A DNA stretch of 13,616 nt from Fulvivirga aurantia (GCF_009711475.1 NZ_SMMD01000884.1:1-13616), one strand, 5' to 3'. Counted from the first letter of the stretch, positions 1-7,560 are shown. Program-made: numbers and translations. Notes: generated from the sequence alone by a model not told the origin.

Positions 1-5
1 TCTAC

Positions 6-30
6 TTACTAATCCTTAAAGGCTTAGTAA
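6..30. repeat. Imperfect 25-bp dyad with TTACTAA/TTAGTAA arms
   Basis: The outer arms TTACTAA (6-12) and TTAGTAA (24-30) are exact reverse complements. CCT and AGG continue the pairing inside after one mismatch. No T-run follows on either strand, so it does not read as an intrinsic terminator. It may be a regulator site or the 3' end of something outside the window. The same heptamers form the arms of the dinB operator at 8797-8819, but the spacer is 11 nt here and 5 nt there, so a shared regulator is only a guess. Confidence 0.35.
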
Positions 31-86
31 AGAGTCACTACTTTGTATCGGTGTAGGCTGACTTTTTTCTTAACTCATATCTCCTC

Positions 87-102
87 TGTAACAAATGTTA
101 CA
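87..102. promoter_or_regulatory. Palindromic operator, copy 1 (TGTAACAAATGTTACA)
   Basis: Two exact 7-bp inverted arms, TGTAACA and TGTTACA, are separated by AA. The centre (94.5) lies 29.5 bp before the TAGATTTG box at 124, about -41 from the expected start site. That is where a class II activator of the Crp/Fnr type binds, replacing the -33 contact. A second copy with the same geometry sits at 2005-2020. The size and position fit a Crp/Fnr-family dimer, but the regulator gene is not in the window, so the family is inferred. Confidence 0.75.
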
Positions 103-123
103 ATTCCTCATTCTAACCTCACT

Positions 124-131
124 TAGATTTG
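124..131 (+). promoter_or_regulatory. Bacteroidota -7 promoter box (TAGATTTG)
   Basis: This is an exact match to the TAnnTTTG -7 element of Bacteroidota sigma factors. At the -33 position there is no TTTG; the edge of the palindrome occupies it, as expected for an activator-dependent promoter. Transcription would begin near 135, giving a leader of about 28 nt with a purine-rich stretch (146-161) before the ATG at 163. Confidence 0.65.
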
Positions 132-162
132 TAATCGAATTTAAAAAGAGGAAGAAGGAAGA

Positions 163-729
163 ATGGAACAATTCATCAATTTTATAAGTCAACCCTGGCC
201 ATGGTATGTGGCAGGGCCGTTGATTGCGCTAACCATGTTTATCTTACTTTTTGTTGGTAAGCAATTTGGTATGTCGTCTAACTTAAGGACAGCCTGCGCA
301 ATAGGTGGAGCAGGGAAGATGTCTGATTTTTTTCAATTTAATTGGAAGGCACAACGATGGAATCTATTGGTTGTGTTAGGATCTGCCATTGGTGGATACC
401 TGGCTTCAGAGTTTCTAGCAAACCCAGGAATAGCCATCGATGAGGATGTTGTGAAAACACTGAAAAACTACAATATCAATAGTTCTGATACCAGCTATCT
501 ACCTGATGAGCTTTTTTCATGGTCTGCCTTGGCCAACCCAAGAAATTTGTTCATTCTGATCGCAGGTGGTTTGATGGTAGGCTTTGGGGCTCGTTATGCC
601 GGAGGCTGTACATCTGGTCATGCCATATCTGGTCTGAGCAATCTGCAGTTGGCTTCTTTAATCGCTGTAATCGGATTTTTCATTGGTGGTCTTATTATGA
701 TTCACCTACTATACCCAATAATTTTTTAA
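163..729 (+). CDS. YeeE/YedE family thiosulfate/sulfur transporter, N-terminal half
   Basis: This 188-residue membrane protein is the first half of a YeeE/YedE (DUF395) sulfur-compound transporter. Family members such as TsuA import thiosulfate by handing it between conserved cysteines in the membrane. Visible here are hydrophobic segments near residues 14-32, 66-84, 127-147 and 160-184. The family signature GARYAGGCTSGH lies at about 142-153 (Cys149), and a second cysteine is in LRTAC (Cys45). The start has a strong purine-rich leader (GAGGAAGAAGGAAG). The next gene begins 4 bp after the stop and supplies the second half, so the two are probably translationally coupled and form one transporter of about 325 residues. 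The substrate could be thiosulfate, persulfide or another reduced sulfur species; the neighbouring persulfide dioxygenase supports sulfur. Confidence 0.88.
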   Translation: MEQFINFISQPWPWYVAGPLIALTMFILLFVGKQFGMSSNLRTACAIGGAGKMSDFFQFNWKAQRWNLLVVLGSAIGGYLASEFLANPGIAIDEDVVKTLKNYNINSSDTSYLPDELFSWSALANPRNLFILIAGGLMVGFGARYAGGCTSGHAISGLSNLQLASLIAVIGFFIGGLIMIHLLYPIIF

Positions 730-733
730 GAAT

Positions 734-1147
734 ATGAGAGCATTAGTATATATAATTATCGGAGTGTTTTTTGGTGTCGTGATGTATAAGTCAGAGGCGG
801 CATCTTGGTTTAGAATTTTTGAGATGTTTGAGTTTGGCTCATTTCATATGTATGGAATTATTGGATCAGCCTTAGTTTTAGGTATTTTAGGTGTTCAGAT
901 TATCAAAAGGAAAAACCTTAAACCTTTGAGAGGTGAAGAAATGCAGCTAAAACCTAAAACATTACAAGTGAGAAAATCTTTATATGGAGGCGTCATTTTT
1001 GGGTTAGGCTGGGCTCTTGCCGGTGCTTGTCCGGGCCCGATGTACGTACTGGCTGGCGCAGGATATGCATCAATTCTAATTGTGATTGCGGGTGCCATAT
1101 TGGGTACATTTATTTATGGTATGATCAAACATAAACTCCCACATTAA
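734..1147 (+). CDS. YeeE/YedE family protein (DUF6691), C-terminal half
   Basis: This 137-residue membrane protein carries the second conserved cysteine motif of YeeE transporters, GLGWALAGACPGP at residues 90-102 (Cys99). Hydrophobic segments lie near residues 4-19, 39-57, 83-98 and 108-130. It starts 4 bp after the upstream gene stops and is expected to pair with it in the membrane, each chain giving part of the cysteine relay. The two-gene arrangement is common in Bacteroidota and Proteobacteria, so it is not a frameshifted single gene: both halves have complete ends and their own starts. Function is inferred from the family and from the downstream sulfur genes. Confidence 0.85.
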   Translation: MRALVYIIIGVFFGVVMYKSEAASWFRIFEMFEFGSFHMYGIIGSALVLGILGVQIIKRKNLKPLRGEEMQLKPKTLQVRKSLYGGVIFGLGWALAGACPGPMYVLAGAGYASILIVIAGAILGTFIYGMIKHKLPH

Positions 1148-1188
1148 ATAAATAAACTAACATAACTATAAAGCATTACACATAATCA

Positions 1189-2004
1189 ATGTCTGTCTTA
1201 GAAATATTTGGATATATAGGAGCTGCTGCCATCGGCATATCATTAGGTCTAATAGGTGGGGGTGGTTCTATCCTTACTGTTCCGGTGCTCGTTTATTTAC
1301 TGGCTGTTGAGCCTATTTTGGCCACCGCTTATTCTCTTTTTATAGTTGGCTTTACAGCATTAGTAGGAGGCATTAATTATGCAAGAAAAGGGTTAGTGAG
1401 CTATCGCACGGGCATTGTGTTCACCATACCGGCATTTATTGCAGTGTATCTGACCAGGCGCTATTTGGTGCCTTCATTGCCCGATCTTTGGTTCTCAGTT
1501 GGCACTTTTACACTCACAAAAGATACAGGCATTCTTTTGATCTTCGCAGCGCTTATGGTATTTGCTTCCATTTCTATGATTAGAAATAACAGAAAAGAAA
1601 ACGGGGGAGCTGCTGAAAGTGATTCAAGTCCAAAGTTTAACTACCCGATGATCATTCTTGAAGGAGTGGTCGTTGGTGCACTTACAGGTATGGTAGGTGC
1701 AGGAGGTGGTTTTCTCATTATACCTGCGTTAGTTTTGTTTGCTAAGCTGCCAATGAAAACTGCAATCGGAACATCATTATTAATAATTGCTACCAAGTCT
1801 TTGATAGGTTTTATTGGTGATATACAGGCAGGAGAACCAATCAACTGGGTTTTCCTCACAATATTTTCTGCTATAGCTGTGTTGGGAATTTTTATAGGTA
1901 CAGCGCTGGCGCATAAAATTGATGGATCAAAACTTAAAAAAGCATTTGGGTATTTCGTATTAGTAATGGGTGCTTTTATGATTGTGAAAGAACTACTGAT
2001 GTAG
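1189..2004 (+). CDS. TauE/SafE family sulfite/organosulfonate permease
   Basis: This 271-residue protein has the internal duplication typical of TauE/SafE permeases. Glycine-rich helix starts occur at about residues 20-32 (GLIGGGGSILTVP) and again at 167-179 (GMVGAGGGFLIIP). About eight hydrophobic segments are split by a hydrophilic loop near residues 131-152. The family exports sulfite, sulfoacetate or related anions. In cst-type sulfide-detoxification operons a TauE protein accompanies the persulfide dioxygenase and is thought to remove sulfite or thiosulfate, so the same job is likely here. It lies 41 bp after the YeeE pair and shares its transcript. The last 60 bp before the next gene contain a second operator and promoter. 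Confidence 0.87.
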   Translation: MSVLEIFGYIGAAAIGISLGLIGGGGSILTVPVLVYLLAVEPILATAYSLFIVGFTALVGGINYARKGLVSYRTGIVFTIPAFIAVYLTRRYLVPSLPDLWFSVGTFTLTKDTGILLIFAALMVFASISMIRNNRKENGGAAESDSSPKFNYPMIILEGVVVGALTGMVGAGGGFLIIPALVLFAKLPMKTAIGTSLLIIATKSLIGFIGDIQAGEPINWVFLTIFSAIAVLGIFIGTALAHKIDGSKLKKAFGYFVLVMGAFMIVKELLM

Positions 2005-2020
2005 TGTAACATATGTTACA
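2005..2020. promoter_or_regulatory. Palindromic operator, copy 2 (TGTAACATATGTTACA)
   Basis: This is a perfect 16-bp palindrome with the same arms as copy 1 (87-102) and AT in place of AA at the centre. It begins one base after the stop codon of the TauE gene. Its centre (2012.5) is 29.5 bp before the TACATTTG box at 2042, the same geometry as copy 1. It contains the ATG at 2013, which could be mistaken for the start of the next gene. Confidence 0.78.
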
Positions 2021-2041
2021 ATCTTTTAGCAATAGGCTCCC

Positions 2042-2049
2042 TACATTTG
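2042..2049 (+). promoter_or_regulatory. Bacteroidota -7 promoter box (TACATTTG)
   Basis: This is an exact TAnnTTTG match with the same spacing from its palindrome as the upstream promoter. The predicted transcription start, near 2053, lies downstream of the ATG at 2013 and upstream of the ATG at 2064. The leader would be about 11 nt and include AAAAAGG. It gives the MBL-rhodanese gene its own promoter inside the operon. Confidence 0.65.
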
Positions 2050-2063
2050 AAAATAAAAAGGTT

Positions 2064-3398
2064 ATGATAATAGAACAGATATATGATAAGGCGTTGGCTC
2101 ATGGTTCATACGTCATAGAAAGTGAAGGCAAAGTAGCTTTAGTAGACCCGGGAAGGGATCCACAGCCTTATATAGATTTTGCAGAAAAACATAATGCAGA
2201 GATTGTGGCTGTTTTTGAAACACATCCTCATGCCGATTTTGCAAGTAGCCATCTAGAATTTCAAAAGAGATATGGTGCTAAGATCTATATCAATCCTAAG
2301 GTTGGTGTGAGCTACGAGTATGAACCTTTAGAGCATAATGATACGGTACAGATTGGCGCTTCAATTATAAAGGCCTTATTTACACCAGGCCATTCTCCTG
2401 ATCATAATTCATACCTGGTGTATGATGAATCAGGCAATGAGAAGGCCGTATTTACCGGTGATGCCTTGTTCGTAGGTGATGTTGGCCGACCTGATTTAAG
2501 AGAAGGTGCTGGTAATATACAGGTTAGTAAGGAAGAGCTTGCTGAGATGATGTATGATACCGTAAATAACGTATTCAAAGAAATAGAAGAGAACGTAACG
2601 GTATATCCGGCACATGGAGCCGGTTCACTTTGTGGCAAAAATATGAGTGACGACTTATACAGCTCAATTGGCAGGGAAAAGAAAGAAAACTGGGCGTTTC
2701 AGATTGCTGGTAAAGAGGAGTTTGTGAAAAGTTACCTCGAAGGCCAGAGTTTTATTCCAAAATACTTTCCATATGAAGTGGAATTGAATAGAAAGGGAGC
2801 TGCTGAATTGACTGAAAGCGTTGACCAGGTAAATATTTCAGATGAAGTTCCGGATAGAAATAAGGTTATTATAGATGTGCGTGACCAGGAGACGTTTAAA
2901 AAAGGTCATTACGCAGGAGCTATCAACATACAGAAGGCCAGCGACACCAGTAAATTCGAAACATGGTTAGGGTCAATTGTAGGACCGGATGAGCAATATT
3001 ATTTGGTGGGTAGTGATGAATCAGAAGTAAAAAGTGCCATTCATAGAACAGCTAAAATTGGCTATGAAATAAATATAATTGAAGGGTTAATTGCTAATGG
3101 TTCAGCAGAAAAGACAAGTGATCAATTTGATCTTGACCATTTTAAACAACACCCGGAGGAATACACAATTGTGGACATTAGAAATGAATCTGAGGTGGCT
3201 GATGGGAAGTTTTTTGATAGTGCCATCAATATTCCGTTACCTGAGCTAAGAGAACGAGCAAGTGAAGTGCCCACAGATAAGCCTGTGATGGTACATTGTG
3301 CAGGTGGCTATCGCTCTGCAGCCGGAGCCAGTATTTTAGCTGCTTCTATCGAAAAGCCGGTTTACGACCTTAGCGAAGCAGTTAATGACTTTAAATAG
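2064..3398 (+). CDS. CstB-like persulfide dioxygenase-sulfurtransferase (MBL fold plus two rhodanese domains)
   Basis: This cytoplasmic enzyme of 444 residues is predicted to oxidise low-molecular-weight persulfides and pass sulfur on, giving sulfite or thiosulfate. The metallo-beta-lactamase domain (about 1-240) has HPHAD at 54-58, His110 in TPGHSPDH, Asp133 in FTGDALF and His184 in AHGAGSLCG. His54, His110 and Asp133 match the mononuclear iron ligands of ETHE1-type persulfide dioxygenases. A first rhodanese domain (about 255-345) has lost its catalytic cysteine (YYLVGSD in the loop region). The second (about 355-444) keeps it as HCAGGYRS, Cys412. MBL, dead rhodanese, live rhodanese is the CstB layout. 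I chose ATG 2064 (MIIEQIY): homologues begin there, an AAAAAGG precedes it, and ATG 2013 sits inside an operator upstream of the likely transcript start. The longer version, 2013-3398, would have 461 residues. Confidence 0.86.
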   Translation: MIIEQIYDKALAHGSYVIESEGKVALVDPGRDPQPYIDFAEKHNAEIVAVFETHPHADFASSHLEFQKRYGAKIYINPKVGVSYEYEPLEHNDTVQIGASIIKALFTPGHSPDHNSYLVYDESGNEKAVFTGDALFVGDVGRPDLREGAGNIQVSKEELAEMMYDTVNNVFKEIEENVTVYPAHGAGSLCGKNMSDDLYSSIGREKKENWAFQIAGKEEFVKSYLEGQSFIPKYFPYEVELNRKGAAELTESVDQVNISDEVPDRNKVIIDVRDQETFKKGHYAGAINIQKASDTSKFETWLGSIVGPDEQYYLVGSDESEVKSAIHRTAKIGYEINIIEGLIANGSAEKTSDQFDLDHFKQHPEEYTIVDIRNESEVADGKFFDSAINIPLPELRERASEVPTDKPVMVHCAGGYRSAAGASILAASIEKPVYDLSEAVNDFK

Positions 3399-3487
3399 AA
3401 ACTAATTTACAGAATACCCAGACTTAAACAGTCGTATCAATACACAGGGCTTATGTTGTTCTCATAAGTAATTGGTATATTCAAGTT

Positions 3488-3955
3488 ATGCGATTTCTAA
3501 TTCTAATTCTGGGTGTTCTCTTTTCTTTTCAGCTATCGGCACAAGATGTGCCTTATATGGCACAAGATGATTTCGAATTTGAGTTAGACTACCAGTTCGA
3601 AAAAAAGCCACCACCATCTCAGAATAAAGTTGACCTCGAGAAAAGAACTACCTACTCTGCAGATTTACTTCCTTACGTAAGAGTTAACCTTAAATTTATC
3701 AATCCTCCCGATGAGGCTTTTAGAGTACGAGTTACCAGTAGTGACGGAGCTCTTATAAGAAGTAAGCGTCTCAAAAATCTAGAAACCTTAGCCCTTGATT
3801 TAGGATTTGCTGATGATATAAAAGATCGTACAAAACCTCATGCTTTCTTCATTTATTTAGAAAATAAAGAGAAGCAGAGGCTTTCTAAAATAAAGATTTT
3901 TGTAGAAGAAACAGGCGATTTTTACCTCAACGATAAGCTGTTTGGCAAAATCTAA
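3488..3955 (+). CDS. Small secreted protein of unknown function
   Basis: I do not recognise this 155-residue protein. Residues 1-19 form a clear Sec signal peptide (MRFLILILGVLFSFQLSAQ), with cleavage likely before DVPYMAQ; there is no lipobox and no cysteine. The mature part is charged, lysine-rich and probably a beta-rich fold (RVNLKFINPPDEAFRVRVTS, then a hydrophobic stretch AFFIYLENKEKQ). It should therefore be periplasmic or surface-exposed. It lies 89 bp after the sulfur operon with no clear terminator between, so read-through is possible, but nothing in the protein points to sulfur metabolism. Its TAA stop directly abuts the stop of the convergent TonB-dependent receptor gene. Confidence 0.7.
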   Translation: MRFLILILGVLFSFQLSAQDVPYMAQDDFEFELDYQFEKKPPPSQNKVDLEKRTTYSADLLPYVRVNLKFINPPDEAFRVRVTSSDGALIRSKRLKNLETLALDLGFADDIKDRTKPHAFFIYLENKEKQRLSKIKIFVEETGDFYLNDKLFGKI

Positions 3956-6433
3956 TTAAAACTGGTTTTGTCCGTCACCACCATCTTCCTGATCCTGGTT
4001 GTTGATTTTGCTTCTTCTGGTGCGTTGTTTAAAATCTAGCTTACCAAACTTGTAAGATAGGTTGATGCCAAATGAGCGGAAAGGTATTTCTGTTTCAGAA
4101 GTTTGAATGAAGTTTTCTCCCTTAAGCTCACTACCAAAACTCTTATTGGCGAAAAACGGCTCTACAATACGTACGCCTAAGCTAAATTTCTCACTAAACT
4201 CTTTCTTTACACCCATCACGAAGATAGAAAATGAAGGGTTGGTGCCTTGTAATGTTTGTCGTGGGGCTCTGTAAAAGCCAAAGAGGTCAATTATCCAGTC
4301 ATTTTCAAATTTCACACTACCATTTAAGTTTCCGTCCCAAACTACAGCATCTCGAGAGAGCTTTTGTCCGTCTACTACACCTTCGCTATTGTATGTATAT
4401 ACATTAAGCCCACCTCGCAGCGTCACTATTTTTAAAAATTTCACAGACGAATAAAAGTTTACACCATAAGAGTCATTTTGACCTATATTTCTAAAGGTAG
4501 TAGTAGAAAGACCTTCATTATTAACGTCTAAAAAACTTTCTATCACTCCCGTGGTGCGCATGTAGAATAGTGTCGTGTTTAGAGAAAAAGACTTAACGAA
4601 CGTGCCGTAGCTTAACTCATACTGGTCGGTAAGCTCAGGCTCCAGAGCAGGGTTACCAAAACTTATATTTCTGTTATTGTTGAGCTGCACATAAGGATTG
4701 ATTACCCTTAAGCTTGGGCGTTGTATCCTTCTGGAGTAACTACCTTTCAGCGTATTAAATTTGCCTATTTTTCTACTGAGGATAACTGAAGGCAGCCAGT
4801 TTTCATAGCTGTTGCTAAATGGACTTTCCTGTACCTGAAAATCACCATCTATTTCTGTGCGCTCGTAACGGACACCAGCTACTAAGCCATATTTGTCGCC
4901 AAGTTTAATGTTTGAGGATACATACCCGGCCAGGACATCCTGGTTATAGTCAAAAATATCTGTACGGGTTGGATCCACTACATATTCGTTGGTCTGTCTG
5001 TAAAGTGTATCATACCTAAAATCACTTTTTACATCTCTAAGTATGGTTTTAAAGCCAGATTCCAGTTTAAAATTATCATTGAAAGGGTGCGTATAATCTA
5101 TTTGAATGGTGTTTTCTCGATTATCACCATCATTCTCGTTTTTCTCATTTTGAAATAAAGAAGCATCATTACCTTCCTGATCACTTTGTGTTACAAGAAA
5201 ACGCTGATCCTGAACGTTGCCATCAATTTTATAACTCACAGCTAATTCCTGTCCTTCGTTACCCGGAAATTTGTAAATGTAATCCAGAGACCATTCATAG
5301 CCGCTAAATAGATTTTCCGTGTCATTGATACGTTCATAGCGCTGAGAAATGTCATTGATTGGGTCTATGAAAGATCCGTCTACATTATTCTCCCTATCTG
5401 AACTAAAGCCTCTTAACCTGAAAGCGGTGCTTAAGCTATGAAAAGCATTAAAATCGTAAAAAGCACTGGCCGAACCAAAGAACCCCAAGCGATTAGAGAT
5501 GTTAGGTCCATCTTCCTGAAGAATTCGACTCTGACCGTTTATAATATCCTCACGGTATAAGCTAAAAGATCCCTCACGATTTGGAGAATAATAAGCGCTA
5601 GCACTGGAATTGAATCCCAATCGACCTTTGCCTGCATTGAGGTTAAGCACTCCTCTGTTAGATAAATTGCCTACTGAAGCATCGATACTGCCTGCAAAGC
5701 CTTCCGGAGTAGACTTTTTTGTAATGATATTAATAATACCTGCCGTACCTTCTCCATCATATTTAGCTGAAGGCGTGGTAATTACTTCAACACTTTTGAT
5801 ATTGTCCGAAGGAATTGATTTTAGCGCATCGCCTGGGTTACCGGCAAACATTGATGAAGGCTTGCCATTGATTAGTATCTGTACATTTTGGCTGCCACGT
5901 AATGATACATTTCCTTCGAGGTCTACATTGAGTAATGGTGCTCTTCGCAATACATCTGAAGCGTCTCCACCTGCATTGGCCACATCATCCTGAGCATTGT
6001 ATACGATTTTGTCAATCTTGTTTTCTATAAGGTCTCTTTCTCCTGCAATTACTACTTCGTCAAGCTGTTGGGAGCCACCAGTAAGCTCTATTCTTTCAAG
6101 ATTGACATCAGGATTTTTTGGCGTGAGCTCTACCGATCTGCTTATTGTTTCGTACCCCACAAATGAGATCAAAACCGTGTATTTCCCTATAGGAATGTTG
6201 GTGATCTTAAATGAACCATCATCCTGAGTAATTGTACCGTTAATTTGTTTTTCTTCTTTAGTCACCACCACAGAAGCATAGGGCAGAGGTTCTTGCGTAT
6301 TTGAGTCAACTAGCTGACCGGAAATTTTGCCGGTAATTCCAGGTGATTTTCCGTATCCTCCAGGGCGCTGAGACCATGATGTAGAAGTGATGAGTAATAA
6401 TAAAAGTGCGGTAAATAATAAGTTCTTTAACAT
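3956..6433 (-). CDS. TonB-dependent receptor / outer-membrane beta-barrel protein
   Basis: This 825-residue outer-membrane protein has a signal peptide (residues 1-21, ending TSWSQ). A carboxypeptidase-regulatory-like domain follows (about 34-115: ISGQLVDSNTQEPLPYASVVV, DGSFKITNIPIGKY, FVGYE). Next comes a TonB plug (about 125-240: SDVLRRAPLLNVD, LRGSQNVQILINGKP, SVEVITTPSAKYD, GIINIITKK), then a C-terminal barrel of the OMP_b-brl_3 type to about 800. The last 25 residues are a polar, Gly/Gln/Asp-rich tail past the final strand, common in this receptor class. Receptors like this take up a ligand across the outer membrane using TonB-ExbB energy. No SusD-like partner lies next to it, so glycan uptake is not supported and the ligand is unknown. 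Transcription runs towards the sulfur operon. Confidence 0.92.
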   Translation of the reverse strand: MLKNLLFTALLLLLITSTSWSQRPGGYGKSPGITGKISGQLVDSNTQEPLPYASVVVTKEEKQINGTITQDDGSFKITNIPIGKYTVLISFVGYETISRSVELTPKNPDVNLERIELTGGSQQLDEVVIAGERDLIENKIDKIVYNAQDDVANAGGDASDVLRRAPLLNVDLEGNVSLRGSQNVQILINGKPSSMFAGNPGDALKSIPSDNIKSVEVITTPSAKYDGEGTAGIINIITKKSTPEGFAGSIDASVGNLSNRGVLNLNAGKGRLGFNSSASAYYSPNREGSFSLYREDIINGQSRILQEDGPNISNRLGFFGSASAFYDFNAFHSLSTAFRLRGFSSDRENNVDGSFIDPINDISQRYERINDTENLFSGYEWSLDYIYKFPGNEGQELAVSYKIDGNVQDQRFLVTQSDQEGNDASLFQNEKNENDGDNRENTIQIDYTHPFNDNFKLESGFKTILRDVKSDFRYDTLYRQTNEYVVDPTRTDIFDYNQDVLAGYVSSNIKLGDKYGLVAGVRYERTEIDGDFQVQESPFSNSYENWLPSVILSRKIGKFNTLKGSYSRRIQRPSLRVINPYVQLNNNRNISFGNPALEPELTDQYELSYGTFVKSFSLNTTLFYMRTTGVIESFLDVNNEGLSTTTFRNIGQNDSYGVNFYSSVKFLKIVTLRGGLNVYTYNSEGVVDGQKLSRDAVVWDGNLNGSVKFENDWIIDLFGFYRAPRQTLQGTNPSFSIFVMGVKKEFSEKFSLGVRIVEPFFANKSFGSELKGENFIQTSETEIPFRSFGINLSYKFGKLDFKQRTRRSKINNQDQEDGGDGQNQF

Positions 6434-6576
6434 ATCATAATAGCCGGGAGGCCATGCTTTAATTGCAAATCAAACGCAAGGCTTCAAATAAATGTTTGTA
6501 CCGACTACCGTTCTTTTTTCAGCGGCAGCAAATTGTGTTGATTGGGAGCATTAGTCCATTGGCTGGAATTCTATAC

Positions 6577-7047
6577 TTATGCATTTACTGTTGGCACTTC
6601 TCCAATATGTGATTTTAGTTGAGCGTGTAGCTTTTTTATCTTCTTCTCTTTCTCTGACTCGAGAAGTTCAATTTTTTCACCATCAACAACCAGAAATAAA
6701 TGGTGACTTGTATACCTGATTGTACTACTAGACCCTCTTGAGTTATAGGTCTTAGTTTTACTTGATTCTGTAATAATCGCGCGATCTATGTGCTTAAACG
6801 GTTTGCTTTCACCTCTTTTAAAACCAAATATTCTAAGTTGTTCTTTGTAATGCTTGCTTAGGAAATCGAAACTGATTTCATAGCGAGTTGTCAACAAAAG
6901 ATAAGCCATGGCTACTGCCAGAGCAGCCATAATGTAGTTTGTGTTTACAATGAAAAAAATACTAAAGAATGGTAGTAACCCTCCGAATATTCTGAAAGTG
7001 ACAGGAAAGTAAAAGCCTTGATTGATAGTGAGTTTTGATTCTTTCAT
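6577..7047 (-). CDS. Two-helix membrane protein with PH-like C-terminal domain, function unknown
   Basis: This 156-residue protein has two closely spaced hydrophobic segments near the N-terminus (about 16-35 and 37-54). A soluble part of alternating beta strands follows (YEISFDF, EQLRIFGF, SSTIRYTSHHLFLVVDGEKIELLES) and ends in a lysine-rich helix. Two helices followed by a PH-like beta barrel is a common plan among small bacterial inner-membrane proteins (bPH families). That assignment rests on topology, not on a signature motif. It is transcribed in the same direction as the TonB-dependent receptor gene, 143 bp upstream of it, and divergently from the lipoprotein gene. I can assign no function. 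Confidence 0.6.
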   Translation of the reverse strand: MKESKLTINQGFYFPVTFRIFGGLLPFFSIFFIVNTNYIMAALAVAMAYLLLTTRYEISFDFLSKHYKEQLRIFGFKRGESKPFKHIDRAIITESSKTKTYNSRGSSSTIRYTSHHLFLVVDGEKIELLESEKEKKIKKLHAQLKSHIGEVPTVNA

Positions 7048-7051
7048 TATT

Positions 7052-7076
7052 TATAACTAACTGATATTTAGTGATA
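7052..7076. repeat. Imperfect dyad in the divergent intergenic region
   Basis: TATAACTAA (7052-7060) and TTAGTGATA (7068-7076) are inverted with one mismatch and a 7-nt spacer, between two divergent genes. It resembles an operator, but the sequence is AT-rich and chance is a real alternative. Confidence 0.3.
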
Positions 7077-7143
7077 TATGAGTTCATTTCGAGTTTGGCC
7101 TTATAATTGTTTTTACCCTGATATCAACAAACGAAACAGCAAG

Positions 7144-7560
7144 ATGAAAAAATTAATACCAATAGCGCCATTCTTATTTCTCATACTTATGTCGTGTGAA
7201 GTTACTGTAGTTGAGGAGCCAATTCCTTTACATGATAGTAGAAACTTTTTTGTTGGCTATTATGATGTAGAAGAATACGACAAAACATCTGGCTCTTATT
7301 CAGAATATAGTTTCAATATAGTGAAATCAGCCAGATACCCACATACTATTTTTATAAGAAACTTTTATGGTGTTGGTATTGAGGTAGTTGCTGAAGTGAG
7401 CGGGTATGATATTTATATACCAGAGCAGGATGTTGATGGCTTTCACATAGAAGGAAGCGGTTTTATAGATGGAAGAGAGTTGGTGTTAGATTATGCGGTA
7501 CACGATCATTTAGACAGCTACAGCCCTACAAGATACTATGAGGTGGTAGCCTGGAGATAA
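7144..7560 (+). CDS. Small lipoprotein, function unknown
   Basis: This gene encodes 138 residues from ATG 7144. The start gives a textbook lipoprotein signal: MKK, a hydrophobic core, then the lipobox LMSC with Cys18 as the lipid-attachment site. An in-frame ATG at 7078 would add 22 residues without a signal character and bury the signal peptide, so I reject it. The mature protein starts EVTVVEEP and is rich in aromatic beta-strand patterns (FFVGYYDVEEYD, YDIYIPEQDVDGFHIEGSGFIDG, LVLDYAVHDH), suggesting a small lipocalin-like or beta-sandwich fold. It is probably anchored in the outer or inner membrane facing the periplasm. I do not recognise the family. A strong terminator follows, so it is monocistronic. 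Confidence 0.72.
   Translation: MKKLIPIAPFLFLILMSCEVTVVEEPIPLHDSRNFFVGYYDVEEYDKTSGSYSEYSFNIVKSARYPHTIFIRNFYGVGIEVVAEVSGYDIYIPEQDVDGFHIEGSGFIDGRELVLDYAVHDHLDSYSPTRYYEVVAWR

Noticed and set aside
163..1147. A single YeeE/YedE gene broken by a frameshift
   Set aside because: Both halves have proper starts and stops, and the split form is a common stable arrangement with a separate DUF6691 family for the second part.
3399..3487. Terminator after the sulfur operon
   Set aside because: Only a 4-bp inverted repeat (GACT/AGTC near 3421-3433) without a T-run is present.
5610..6227. Open frames on the + strand opposite the receptor gene
   Set aside because: They lie wholly antisense to a well-supported TonB-dependent receptor gene, have no recognisable domains and have no start signals.
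3956..6433. SusC-type glycan uptake locus
   Set aside because: No SusD-like gene or glycoside hydrolase is adjacent, and the barrel resembles the OMP_b-brl_3 class rather than SusC.
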